A program made the translations under genes and the position numbers. Under the pieces are notes generated by a model, which was not told where the DNA came from, searched no databases, and was given only the letters and a program-made list of their open reading frames with translations. From Tenrec ecaudatus (taxonomy: Eukaryota > Chordata > Mammalia > Afrosoricida > Tenrecidae), in assembly GCF_050624435.1 (NCBI RefSeq), contig NC_134547.1, positions 29,994,419-30,058,418 on the forward strand: a DNA stretch of 64,000 bases, read 5' to 3'. Below are positions 1 through 9,380 of this stretch, in pieces (the stretch's first letter is position 1; the number at the start of each line of letters is the position of its first letter).

Positions 1-577
1 AGGGGCTGAGAGGACCCCAATCTGGATCCATGGACACCTATGTCCAAACGGGCAACCCTTTTTTACAAGCAGTTTTATGACTATTCCACCAGGGGGTGGC
101 TGTGGGCACTGGGACACTGACCTTGCACAAAAGACCTCCTCACCCATGCCTACCCCAATCCAAGGCCTCAATTCCACCCAGGGCAGCCGATGCTGACTCG
201 GGCATGAGGAGAAGTCCACTTCCTGCCTGATGCGGTTTCACAAAGGGGTGGAACCGAGGGTCCAAGCTTCAGGAAGGCACAGGCCCATGTGGGATGGTGT
301 TCCTAGCACGTGGCCCAGGGGTGCTCCACTGCCATCATCCCGAGGGGCTTTTCTGGCCACAGGGGAACAGCTTGTCTAAGAGAGCTGGTGGGCTCAGGGC
401 AGGTACAGCCAGAGACACTGGCTCACAGACCCAGTGAGGATGACCGCTGCCACAGCACAGCAGGCAAGGCGGAGTCTTGGTGTACTGGGGGGCGTGGGAG
501 GGGTTCGACGGGGCACCAGCACCTTCCTTTTGCAAACACTTTTGGTTAATGGTTGTTAAATGACTTTGTAGGCATTT
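1..577. other. Unique sequence, no gene seen
   Basis: Moderately GC-rich sequence with no repeat family that I recognise. Short open frames occur on both strands but have no family signature and no convincing splice context. I see nothing more to report here. Confidence 0.5.
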
Positions 578-602
578 ACACACACACACACACACACACA
601 CC
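578..602. repeat. (CA)n microsatellite
   Basis: An uninterrupted CA dinucleotide tract of about 12 units directly abuts the left end of the DNA transposon that follows. Confidence 0.95.
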
Positions 603-1590
603 GTATATACTCGAATATAAGCTGACCTGAGTATAAGCCGAGGTACCTAATTATTACCTGGGAAATCAGAAAAACCGATTGACTCAAGTATAAGCCGAGG
701 GTGGAAAATGCAGAAGCTATTGGTGAGTTTCAATAATCAAAACAAATGAAAATAAAATTACTAAACATTGAGACATCAGTGGGGTAATGTATTTAAATAT
801 TTATTGTAAATAAAAAACATAATAAAAGGACAACAAGTCATTTAACAGTAGTAAACCAGCACAGTAAGTGGAAAATAGGTTCAACAAAAACAATAAGGTA
901 TCAACAATGATACCTTAAGAGTACTATTCCCTGAGCTCAATCAGCAAGCAAGCTAAAATGTAAAGAGTTAAAATCCTGCAAAACTGGCTTCCTCATCATC
1001 ATCCGTATCCCAGTGCAGAGCTTCAGCTGGTGTGAGGTCATCATAGACGCTGTCCTCACTGAGATCGCCGTCATCACCATCACTGCTGTCATTTTCATAC
1101 AAAGCGCAGTCTTCACTGCCATCCATAGCATTACTAATACTGCATTTCTGGAAGGCACATCGCACCATGTCTTCTGGAATGTCTTCCCATGCATCTCGAA
1201 CCCACTTTGCTATTAACTCTGTCAGGGTTCATGAGATTTCCTCCTTTTGTTAGTCGGGCTTGACCAGATGATATCCATTCATGTCACATCCTTCGCACAC
1301 GGTCTTTTAAAGGCTTATTCAAAGATACACGTCATAGGGCAGCTCTGATTGGTTAGATGTGAGTTAACAAACATTCAAAGCCCTGTAGTGTCAGCGGGGA
1401 TTAGAATGAACAGCGGAGAAATGGCAATCACCTGAGAGATAATGGGCGCTCATCCCGTTACCTCATGGGTGGGGGGCCCCAGCGAGATGTTACACCTCGC
1501 TGGGGTACCTCTGACCCATGTATAAGCCGAACCCAGTTTTTCAGCACATTTTTTGGCTGAAAATCTCGGCTTATACACGAGTATATATGG
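601..1590. mobile_element. pogo/Tigger-like DNA transposon, internally deleted
   Basis: The element begins CCGTATATACTCGAATATAA, and its right end, read on the minus strand, begins CCATATATACTCGTGTATAA. These are terminal inverted repeats of about 25 bp with a further inner 'tataagccgag' motif at both ends. The right flank starts with TA and the left flank with CA, which fits a TA target site with one copy mutated. Inside, 968-1228 on the minus strand keeps the C-terminal end of a DDE transposase. At 990 bp the element is too short to encode a whole transposase, so it is an internally deleted, non-autonomous derivative. A 115-bp MITE with the same ends lies at 43729-43843. The superfamily call rests on the TA target site and the protein remnant. 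Confidence 0.8.
968..1228 (-). pseudogene. C-terminal remnant of pogo-type DDE transposase
   Basis: On the minus strand a frame of 86 codons runs open from just after a TGA at 1229-1231 to a stop at 968. It reads LTELIAKWVRDAWEDIPEDM, then VRCAFQKCSISNAMDGSED, then a very acidic tail rich in D, E and S. The order 'W..AW..IP..(I/V)...F..C.I.NA.DGSED' is typical of the end of pogo/Tigger and JRK/POGK/TIGD-type transposases. The catalytic DDE core and the DNA-binding CENP-B-like domain are absent, since the internal part of the transposon is deleted. It lies inside an element with intact terminal repeats, so it is a transposon relic rather than a host gene. An initiator Met at residue 20 would give the shorter 66-aa frame, but this is not a real start. 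Confidence 0.75.
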
Positions 1591-1599
1591 TATACACAC

Positions 1600-1747
<148 letters not shown>

Positions 1748-1947
1748 GCTCCCCTGGTGGAATAGTGGTTTCTCTTTGGGTTGTGATCCACAGAGTCAGC
1801 AGTTTGAAACCATGAGCCCCTCTGAGGGAGAAAGATGAGGCTTTGTTTTCCCATAAAGAGTCACAGTCTTGGAAACCCACAAGGGAAGTGGAAACCCTGT
1901 CCTATAGGGTTGCCATGAGTCTGAATTGACTTGCGGTGAATTTTTGG
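1748..1947 (+). mobile_element. AfroSINE (tRNA-derived SINE)
   Basis: A full-length copy. It shows the box-A-like ctggtggaatagtgg, the box-B-like cagtttgaaacc, the middle segment 'gagggagaaagatgaggc', and the tail 'ctgaattgacttgcggtga'. A (TA)10 tract follows immediately at about 1948-1967. Confidence 0.9.
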
Positions 1948-2072
1948 TATATATATATATATATATTCATAAATACATATACATACATGTGTGTACACAT
2001 ATATATCCCTCGTGAGAATACAGTGGGCCTATCCTGGGCTGCAAAACGGCATGCAGAGAGATAGATGACTCT

Positions 2073-2300
2073 GGTGGTGCCAGCTCTGACTCAAGGCGGC
2101 CTCTACATAAAAGAACCAGACCTTGCCGACCCTGCACCTTCTTACAATGGCTTGTCATGTTTGATCCATCAGTGTGGCTACTGAGCCAGCCCATCTCACT
2201 GAGGGGCTCTCTGATGGTGCCCCTCTACTTCACCAACAGTGTGTCTTCATGGAGTGGATCCGTCCCTCTCAATGACCGTGTTCCACCTCAGCAGGCCAAA
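2073..2300 (-). mobile_element. RTE LINE 3' fragment, antisense
   Basis: The plus strand reads the reverse complement of the BovB-like RTE 3' region: a 'ggtgccagctctgactca' start, then 'cttacaatggcttgtcatg', 'ccatctcactgaggggc' and 'gatccgtccctctcaatga'. The similarity is by recall of the afrotherian RTE family and the copy is quite diverged. Confidence 0.6.
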
Positions 2301-2439
2301 CAGGCAGGTTGGGTGTGGCAGGAGGAAAGAAGCCCCCCAAGTGCCTTGTCATCTAACTCTGGACAGAAGGGGCTGGCCACACAGTCTACTTTCTGCCGAC
2401 TTGCTAAACACGGGCCCTTGGAGGCAGGAAACCCTTTGG

Positions 2440-2736
2440 GTTAGCCTGGGTAGACTAGAGAAACAAATCCAAGGGCACTCATATATGTAGAAGCAAGAGT
2501 TTTATATCAAAGAATAATTGTATATCAAGAAAACCTCTCAGCCCAGTCCTGATCAAGTCCATAAGTTTGATGTTAACCAATAAGTCTGAGGCTTGTCCAT
2601 CAATCTCTCTTCACACAACCACATGCAGAGATGCAGAATGCAGGAAGATGACAGGTCGGTGGGGGGCAAGTCTGGCAGTGGAAGCATCACAGGGCTGGCA
2701 CGGTCTCTCCACGTGACTCAACAGCAGGAAGGTGAA

Positions 2737-2820
<84 letters not shown>

Positions 2821-2965
2821 GAAAGGCTCAGCAAATCTCTGTGTGGCTTGTCCACCTGAAGAGGAAGGCAGAGAGAGAGAAAGTTCCAGAATCCAAATGA
2901 GAAGGCCACACCCACAAGCAGGCATCATCAGGCTGGGACCTGACTGACAGGTTAAACTCCACTCC
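2440..2965 (-). mobile_element. LTR-like interspersed repeat, antisense
   Basis: On the minus strand this copy runs from 'ggagtttaacctgtcagtca' to 'gtttgtttctctaglike' ends seen in sister copies; the plus strand shows 'gactagagaaacaaatcc' at its left. The same family occurs on the plus strand at 29756-30205, 41970-42371, 44404-44908 and 48445-48872. A TATA-like tataaaa sits about 60 bp inside the end, as expected of an LTR promoter. A long (GA)n tract splits the copy. I cannot name the family with certainty. Confidence 0.65.
2738..2818. repeat. (GA)n microsatellite
   Basis: About 40 perfect GA units lie inside the LTR-like repeat. Sister copies elsewhere in the window have no such tract at this point, so the expansion arose in this copy. 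Poly-(RE) and poly-(SL) frames over it are spurious. Confidence 0.97.
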
Positions 2966-3593
2966 TACACTTATTTATCATGGTGGCATGAGATTAGGTA
3001 ATGCCCTGGCCCTCATCCTTATCAGGAAAGTGTGAGTTCTGTACACGAAGGCTCTTCATGTGGAGATGGTCACTCACAGGCAGGGCCTTTTCTGCCTCCT
3101 CCCTTTGTCCTTGCTAGGCACCAGCCCAACTTACAGGCGACTTCTGGACTGGAGGCCGGCGGGGTGGGCTCTCCTGCAGTCAGCTTCTTGGTGGTCTCTT
3201 TCCATGAAGGTCCAGCGCGATGAGTCCTGGTGGACCTGGGACTCAGCAAAACTGTATCTCGATGCCTCACTACATTGCCCTCAAGGTTGCTTCTTCAATG
3301 CATACGGGTTAGAAGCACGTGCTAATGGTCACCTCGGCCAGGTTGCCATTGTAGCCACTTCAGGTTGGGCCCTGGTACCTGCAGTGGTTTGCTGCCCCTT
3401 TCCACTGTGGTTCATTCTCAGCCCAGACCAAACAGAGGCAGCTCGCCTTGTTCTGCATGAACCCCCGCACTGCCCCCATCATGTCTACAAGGAACTCCCA
3501 ACTCCCTCCTGTGGCGCAGACGGTGCTGCGGGATGTCTCCTGAAGTCTGTGACTGATTGCTGCCGTTTCCCCATGCTCTTCACTCTCTGGAAG
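2966..3593. other. Unique sequence with one long but unsupported open frame
   Basis: A plus-strand frame of 194 codons runs through 3060-3644, but it has no recognisable domain, no CpG island and no clear splice sites, and it enters an AfroSINE fragment at its 3' end. I treat it as a chance open frame in GC-rich DNA. Confidence 0.5.
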
Positions 3594-3660
3594 AACCCTG
3601 GCAGAGTGGCTGCTAACCACAGAGTTGGCAGTTCAAACGCATGAGCTGTTTGCTGTGCCT
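3594..3660 (+). mobile_element. AfroSINE 5' fragment
   Basis: Only the tRNA-like head remains: 'accctggcagagtggctgct', then 'gttggcagttcaaac' as the B box. The middle and tail are missing. Confidence 0.65.
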
Positions 3661-3944
3661 GTAAAGATGTACAGCTTTACATATAAAAGGTTTTTGCACT
3701 AAAGGAAAAGACTTTGAAGATTGTGAGGATGCTGGTCTGGGGCCTGGGAGAGGGGGGCAGTGGGAGAAAGAAAGAAGGAAAGAAGAAGAAGATAAAAAGG
3801 AAGAACTATTGGGTTTGCTGGGATTCTCACTGTTTTGATGTAATGAACCGTGTAACTAAATATAGTATGTCCTTCTTTGTATGTGTTATATTCCACAAAT
3901 AAAAGGGGGAAATAATAAAAATAAATAAAATTAATTTATTGGAT

Positions 3945-3948
3945 AGGT

Positions 3949-3979
<31 letters not shown>

Positions 3980-3980
3980 G
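3945..3980. repeat. (GA)n microsatellite
   Basis: A short GA-rich tract with one interruption ('gaaagaga'). It follows an A-rich stretch at 3900-3930 that may be the tail of an old retroelement. Confidence 0.85.
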
Positions 3981-4324
3981 GCTTATGGTCTTGAAAACCT
4001 TCCAGCTTCCTTACCCATCAGACCTAAACACTGGTTTGAGTGGTTATAAAAGGAGGAAATATAAAATTGCAGCTGATTTAAATTCTTTTGTGACATATGA
4101 ACTAATTTCAAACTAACAAACCAACAGATTTACAGTCTCAGAAACCTAAAGGGGCAGTTTCATATTGTCCCGTAGGGCTGTTTGAGTGGGCATTGGCTCT
4201 GTGGCTGCAGGGGTGGGGTGGGAGAGGGCTGTTATGCATCTGAATGGACTGGAGGGCAGGGTGGGCGTCTCCCTTCTACACAGGTCTTTGGACTGCGCCT
4301 TTCAGACCCTGCTCAGGCCCCTTA
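3981..4324. other. Unique sequence, nothing recognised
   Basis: No repeat, RNA gene or coding signature is visible. The first part is AT-rich and the second part GC-rich. Confidence 0.45.
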
Positions 4325-4500
4325 GGGCCTGTGACCTAGCTGCTTGCTCTGCCAGGAAAGCTTGGCCCAGTTCTGGATCATACTCATTCTCAATTCTTTC
4401 CCGTCTCCCCTGGAATGTCGCCTTCTCAAAGAGGCACCCTGACCTTTCTCTGAGAAAGTTCCCTTCCCTGTACCTGCTCTCTTTTTGCCTGTTTGCTTCC
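4325..4500 (+). mobile_element. L2 LINE 3' relic
   Basis: The text 'ggaatgtcgccttctcaaag' then 'aggcaccctgacctttct' and 'cctgtacctgctctcttttt' follows the order of the old mammalian L2 3' region (tgtcaccttctcagtgaggc...). It is heavily diverged, as expected of an ancient element. Confidence 0.5.
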
Positions 4501-5084
4501 CAGGACTCTGATTTCTTGGCTTCTTTGTTTCCAGAGCCCTGGAATGTCAGCGCTGCCAGGACAGGACGTTGTCTCCTTTCTGGCCGTAGCTCAGCTTCCA
4601 GAGTTCCTCTGCCTTGCTCCGAGTGGCTGTGCTGAGAGGATTGGAGGAATGGATGAAGGCATGCACGGAGCAGCACTCTCCTGCACCGCTGCTGAGAATC
4701 TAATTCAGTGCAGCACTTCTAATAAACCCTTAACACCACCCCCTCATTGACAATTGATAGGAAATCACTAGACATAGAAATGTAGAAAATACCGATCACC
4801 AAAAGACTATTGGACATGATTTGTACCCCTGTTACTGTTATTACTTCGAGTCTGTCATGAAAATCCTTGCAAGTAGCATGAAGTGCATTGGTACAGTACT
4901 TTAAAGAACTCTGCTGTATATATACACCGCCCTTCCCCTCCCCCACCCCATCATCTTACTCATAAAGGTCCCTCCCCCCCAGGGATGGAAGTGCCCGTCT
5001 CTTCCACAGCCCGCTGCAATGACCATTGTTTTCACCTTTCACAATACTGCAGGCAGGCAGGCTGGGCGGGGGAGGAGGGCGGGT
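4501..5084. other. Unique sequence, no gene seen
   Basis: The segment includes an AT-rich stretch (4740-4920) and a C-rich stretch around 4930-4990. No coding or RNA signature is visible. Confidence 0.45.
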
Positions 5085-5245
5085 CTTTCATGCGTGTTGC
5101 ATTTGCATTTCTGTGATTACCAGTGAGGTTAAGCATCGCACTCCGTGTCCCGGGATAGACTGGAGGGCAGTGGGATGTGCTGCTTTATCATCTGTGTCTA
5201 TTCTTCTGTCCATGGCTCCTCTCCTCCTCAACCCGTGATTGCTCC
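5085..5245 (-). mobile_element. Old L1 3' UTR relic, antisense
   Basis: The phrase 'tgcatttctgtgattaccag' followed by 'tgaggttaagcatc' matches the order of mammalian L1 3' UTR sequence read antisense ('tgcatttctctgatgattagtgatgttgagca'). It is strongly diverged. Confidence 0.5.
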
Positions 5246-6224
5246 ACGGAAGCCCTTGGCTTTGCCTTCACTGTCCAGATGGGCTTTGCCACGTGTGGAT
5301 ACATAAAATTCCCACCCTTTCCAATGCACCTGTCTTTGAAGCTGGACTTGGGAGAGGCTTCCCTAGGCAAGGTGATGTCAACGGCATTTTCATGGTTTCA
5401 CTTAAAAATCCAAGCCTTTGGTTCTGATGGTTTCTGTTTTAATACAAGCACAGAATTAGTAGGAGGCAGGGCACAGATTTTACTTGTTTCCCAAATGGGT
5501 GACAGCTTGTACCTATATCTTTCTCGATGGGCCACTCTTTCCCCACCGACTTGAAATTTCTTTATGTTAAAATACTAAAGCGCGTGCATCTAGGTTCATT
5601 TCTGCCCGTGGGATTTTGTGTTGCGCTGTTTTAATTATGGCAGCTTTCTGGATTTTAATATTTGGTTCAGTAAGCCCCTTATATTCTTTCTTTACACACA
5701 CATTTTATATATGTATATGTTTATATTTCTCAGAGTTTTAAAAACATTTGTTAGAGCTTTTAAATTTTGCTTTTTTGGTAGTATATATGTATATATTTTA
5801 TTGTTGTAAAAATATAAAGAACACATTTTCCAATTGATTATTTTTCTGCGGGGACAGTTCTGAGACCCAGGCACATCCACTGCGTTGTCACCCGCCACCA
5901 ACTGTTATTTCGCGAAGGGTTTCTCTTTTACTCACCCGCCCTTGTGACTGAAACTTGACACCAGTGTGGCAAAATACTGGACCTGTCTTCGTGAAATTTG
6001 GACCGAACTTATGTTCCAAAGGATGCTCGTTGGGGTGGGATGACCACATCGATGAGGCTGCCCTTACCTGTCCAGGTACCAGTGGTCCTTCTCCGCTTGG
6101 TCGTTTGAGCACAGGCACGAGTTGGAATAATCTTCATCTTGGCAGGACACCCCTGGGAAATAATTATGAGTGCTATTTAGGGCCTTCAGATATTAATTCC
6201 TTTCTACCGAGTCGTTCCACTTTT
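5246..6224. other. Unique sequence with AT-rich core
   Basis: AT-rich from about 5570 to 5850, including a 'tatatatgtatatatttta' run. No gene is recognised. Some CpGs appear towards 5880-6120. Confidence 0.45.
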
Positions 6225-6420
6225 AGCAATCTATCTTAAAACCAAAAAACGGTATATGGATTCGAAGTTTAATTGGTGCATCCCTTACAACGTTAAAAAT
6301 ACTGGAAATGAGTTGAGAAATGGCTAAATAATGTTCATTCCAGACAACAATTGAAATATTCTGCAGCCCTTTAAAAATACGAATTTCTGGAAATTACCTA
6401 ACTTAAAATAGTGCCCAGAA
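6225..6420 (+). mobile_element. Old L1 3' region relic
   Basis: The order 'gttaaaaatactggaaatg', 'agaaatggctaaataatgtt' and 'atattctgcagcccttta' resembles the common old-L1 3' text (taggggaaatggttaaataaattatggta...ctatgcagccattaaaaa). It is diverged. Confidence 0.55.
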
Positions 6421-6639
6421 AAATCAGGATTTCACATCGTCTGGACACGTTTATATTATCCGTGTACACATAGCTTCTTAAACACACCGGCGAACGTGCA
6501 AGCAATAAGACTCCAAGGGAAATGGACTCAGATGAAAATAGGAGTGGTAGCCTTCGGGAGAGGGATTATGGATGATTGTTATTTTTTTACCCGGGGTTTT
6601 CCGTGCCTCCTAATTTTTCTGCACATGGCTCCTATTGAT

Positions 6640-7100
6640 GACCGGTCTGGAGCTAAGGGAGCCTCTTCGGGAAGCCGGCCTACAGTCCGAGCCGGCGGGC
6701 GGGCGGGCGGGCAGGCGATCGGGAGGCGCAGTTCCGCGAGCGGCCGGAGGGTGGCAGTGTCCGCTCGCAGACCCGCCGCGCGCGGCCAGCTGACCTTTGT
6801 CAGCCTCCGCAGCCTCTCGTTTATCACTGATCACAAGAGTGGAATGAACATATTTACTTGTGTTTTGCTTTCCACTTATAATATCTAGTGGCATGGGAGG
6901 GAAATGAAAACAATTGTTCATAGGGGAAATTTATAAGCTTCATCTGGCGGCGTGATTTCCGCAGTTGCCCTGCCGCCGCCCAGGGACAGGATGGCCGTTC
7001 CCATCTTCAGGCGGGGAGGAGGGCGCTGCTCTGTCTGCCCGTCGGTGGTCGGCCGGCGGCTCAGCTCCTCAGTGCTCTGTCGCGAGGTTATGAGACGGTT
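6640..7100. promoter_or_regulatory. CpG island
   Basis: By eye, about 24 CpGs fall in 6650-6820 and about 17 in 6945-7100, separated by an AT-richer 100-bp segment (6820-6940). The rest of the window is CpG-poor. Features include a (CGGG)n-like run at 6693-6712 that would suit Sp1 binding. No TATA box or coding exon is clear beside it. CpG islands of this size often mark promoters or enhancers, so an unannotated transcription start or distal element is possible. That part is inference. Confidence 0.65.
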
Positions 7101-7768
7101 GCTTCCAAGCAGCAGACTTTTCCAGACTCCCGTTTCCTTACACGGGACTTCCACGATTGCCCGAGGGCCCCCCTGGTGGCCGTGACATTGACTTCGGGAA
7201 TCCTAGACTAGCAGCCCAGCGTGGCCAGTGCCTCCTGACTACCGAGACGGCCCTGATATTCCTGGTGACCCCTTGGAATCGTGGGGAGACCACGCCAAGC
7301 CCCTCCACCCAGGGACCCACCGCTTCAATAGCACCCAGACCCCTAGTCTCCTAGCTCATACCCTGGCCTGGAAAAAGGACACCTAAAGAGACGCCCCCCC
7401 TCCAGTGGGGTTGGGGAGAGACTAGTCCCTTCCCAGCCTGGCTGAGAGTAGGGACCCTTGCTGAGGGTGATGGGGGACTTCCTCGTGATGGCTCAGCTTC
7501 CAGCCGGCTCCTGCAGCCCAGTCCAGGCAGCAAGTCCCCATGGCTTACGCTGTCCCGCTGCCCCGCTGAGCGGCTGTGAGCCGGGCCAGGCCCAGCCTCC
7601 GAGAGAGGTGGCCAGGAGCCACCTGTAAAAGCAGAAAAAGCTGCCAGGAGCCTTCTCCTCTAAGAGGGGGTACTTCAGACTGTGGAAGCAGCCACGCGAG
7701 CACGCTGCTGCTCAGATGGGGAGGCATCTGCCCCTCTTGTTGGTCATCACAGAAGGCCCTGACTCCAT
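7101..7768. other. GC-rich unique sequence, no gene seen
   Basis: Follows the CpG island. Short open frames occur on both strands without family signatures. I see no clear splice donor or acceptor pairing that would define an exon. Confidence 0.45.
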
Positions 7769-7812
7769 GTTCCCTCCCTCCCTCCCTCCCTCCCTTTCTT
7801 TCTTTCCTTCTA
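7769..7812. repeat. (CCCT)n / (CTTT)n tract
   Basis: A pyrimidine tract of tccc units that becomes tttc units. Confidence 0.95.
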
Positions 7813-8350
7813 TGGTGGTATCTGTGGGGTCCTGTGAGGGCCGGTCTCAATGGACCGAAGTCTCATCTTGATGCCGCCTGGGTAGCTACAGGGACAGTCA
7901 GGACGTGGCTGCCTCCCTGGGAAGTGGTGGGAGTACAGTACTTCCCTCCCGTGATGCGATGCTCTTCCCAGGTAAACATGTGCACTTTGGGGTCAAATAG
8001 CCAGCAGGGGGGAGAGGCTTGTGGGGTCTTGCTGAGACCCTTCTTAGTAACTGCCCTCCCCCAACACCCCCCCCCACAGGCCTTGGGCTGCTCCAGGGCC
8101 CACCTCAGCAGCTAGCACAGAGGGACCAGGCCTCAGGTCCGGGAGGAACCGGCAGGCCCCCTTCTCGCAGGGGAGGGCAGCCAGAGCAGGGCCGCCCCTG
8201 GGTTGGTGGAGTGCCTGTTCCCTGGCTCAGGGCTCACCTGCCTGGCGCGCTCGTTCTCAGCCTGAGCAGATGGGAGCGTGATTGGGGATGGTGTCTCACC
8301 CACAGAACCTACTCTAAGCTCTACCATCCCGTCCTTCCTAGCAGGGTCTC
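7813..8350. other. GC-rich unique sequence, no gene seen
   Basis: No recognisable feature. A short C run is present at 8070-8080. Confidence 0.45.
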
Positions 8351-8485
8351 ACAATAAAATCACTCACAATGGTGTTGCTGTATCGTGTAGTGCTGAACTC
8401 CAAGACAAGCAAATTCTCAGATGAGGAACAATGATTTGTGACAAAATGTTTCCCTTACATGTAAGACTAGTGGTTTCTACAAAGT
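8351..8485. repeat. Diverged duplication, copy A
   Basis: This aligns with 8881-9008 at a constant offset of 530 bp, without gaps for about 100 bp and then with one 1-nt gap. Identity counted by eye is about 65-70% and the mismatches are mostly transitions. The most conserved core is 'ccaagacaagcaaa' in both copies. It does not match any repeat family that I recognise. Confidence 0.65.
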
Positions 8486-8659
8486 TTTGCCGAGGTGACA
8501 GCCACTCCCAGGATTCACATGGATTGGACCAGGCTGGTTTGAGAGCTGGATGGGAGGGTGCTGGGACTGTAGGGCCGCTATGGGCTGGGGGGCCCTGGTC
8601 TGGCCCGGTGGTGGGGAAACTCTGCGCTGTTGCCTTCTTAGCTCGGAGCTGGGCAGTTT

Positions 8660-8672
8660 TGGGGGGGGGGGG
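8660..8672. repeat. Poly-G run
   Basis: Twelve consecutive G residues followed by a CpG. It is prone to sequencing and assembly length error. Confidence 0.95.
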
Positions 8673-8880
8673 CGTCCCGCTTTGTGCATCTCCTTTCAAT
8701 AATTGCATCTGCCTTGACGTCTGGAACGTTCCACCTGGTTTGAAACAGACCTGAACTTTTTACATTATTTATGTGCTAATAATGCATGTTTTTGGTATTG
8801 AGCCCCATTGCCCTGGTTCTTCTTGTGAGCAGAAGCCTCTCACAGCTAATTATAACATACAGTATTTTCCCAGCAGTCTT

Positions 8881-9008
8881 ACAATCAAATTATTCAAAAT
8901 TGCATTTCTTTATTGCATATTGCTAAAACCCAAGACAAGCAAACATCAAGATAATAAACAATTATTTATTGCAAATTATTACCTAATATATAAGATTAAC
9001 AGCTTGTA
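8881..9008. repeat. Diverged duplication, copy B
   Basis: Partner of 8351-8485 and more AT-rich than it. Further short echoes follow: 'gtaagattaacaatttatg' at 9115-9134 resembles 'taagattaacagcttgtaac' at 8991-9010, and both are preceded by a tattgcaa-like motif about 30 bp upstream. The block may therefore hold more than two old units. Confidence 0.6.
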
Positions 9009-9380
9009 ACTATTAAGATTAATACATGTGGTAAACTGTATTTATTATACTTATATTGTAGCAAATATCTTTGTATAAAACATATGTTTATGTATTGCAA
9101 TTAATGAGAAAAAGTGTAAGATTAACAATTTATGTTGGGTTTTGTTTTTAGATTTATGCACACTGTAAAACTTATTTATTGCACTTATTAAAAGTATTTA
9201 ATGATGGACTTTTAGATGCTATATTTTTAATGTGCAAATATAAACTAAAGGAGTATTAAATTACAGAATGGAAAATTATAACCGAAGTCAAAGAATCTCA
9301 CTATTTTCTGCTATAAATCTGCTTTTAAAAGACCATCACTGGAGTTACCGAATCTTTAAATAGTGGCCTTTATAGTACAT
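9009..9380. other. AT-rich unique block
   Basis: Very AT-rich, with repeated tttattgca motifs (about 9092 and 9173) and no coding sequence. It could be an old repeat or a conserved non-coding element. The sequence alone does not decide. Confidence 0.45.

Noticed and set aside
3060-3644. 194-codon plus-strand open frame
   Set aside because: Ends inside an AfroSINE fragment and has no recognisable protein signature.
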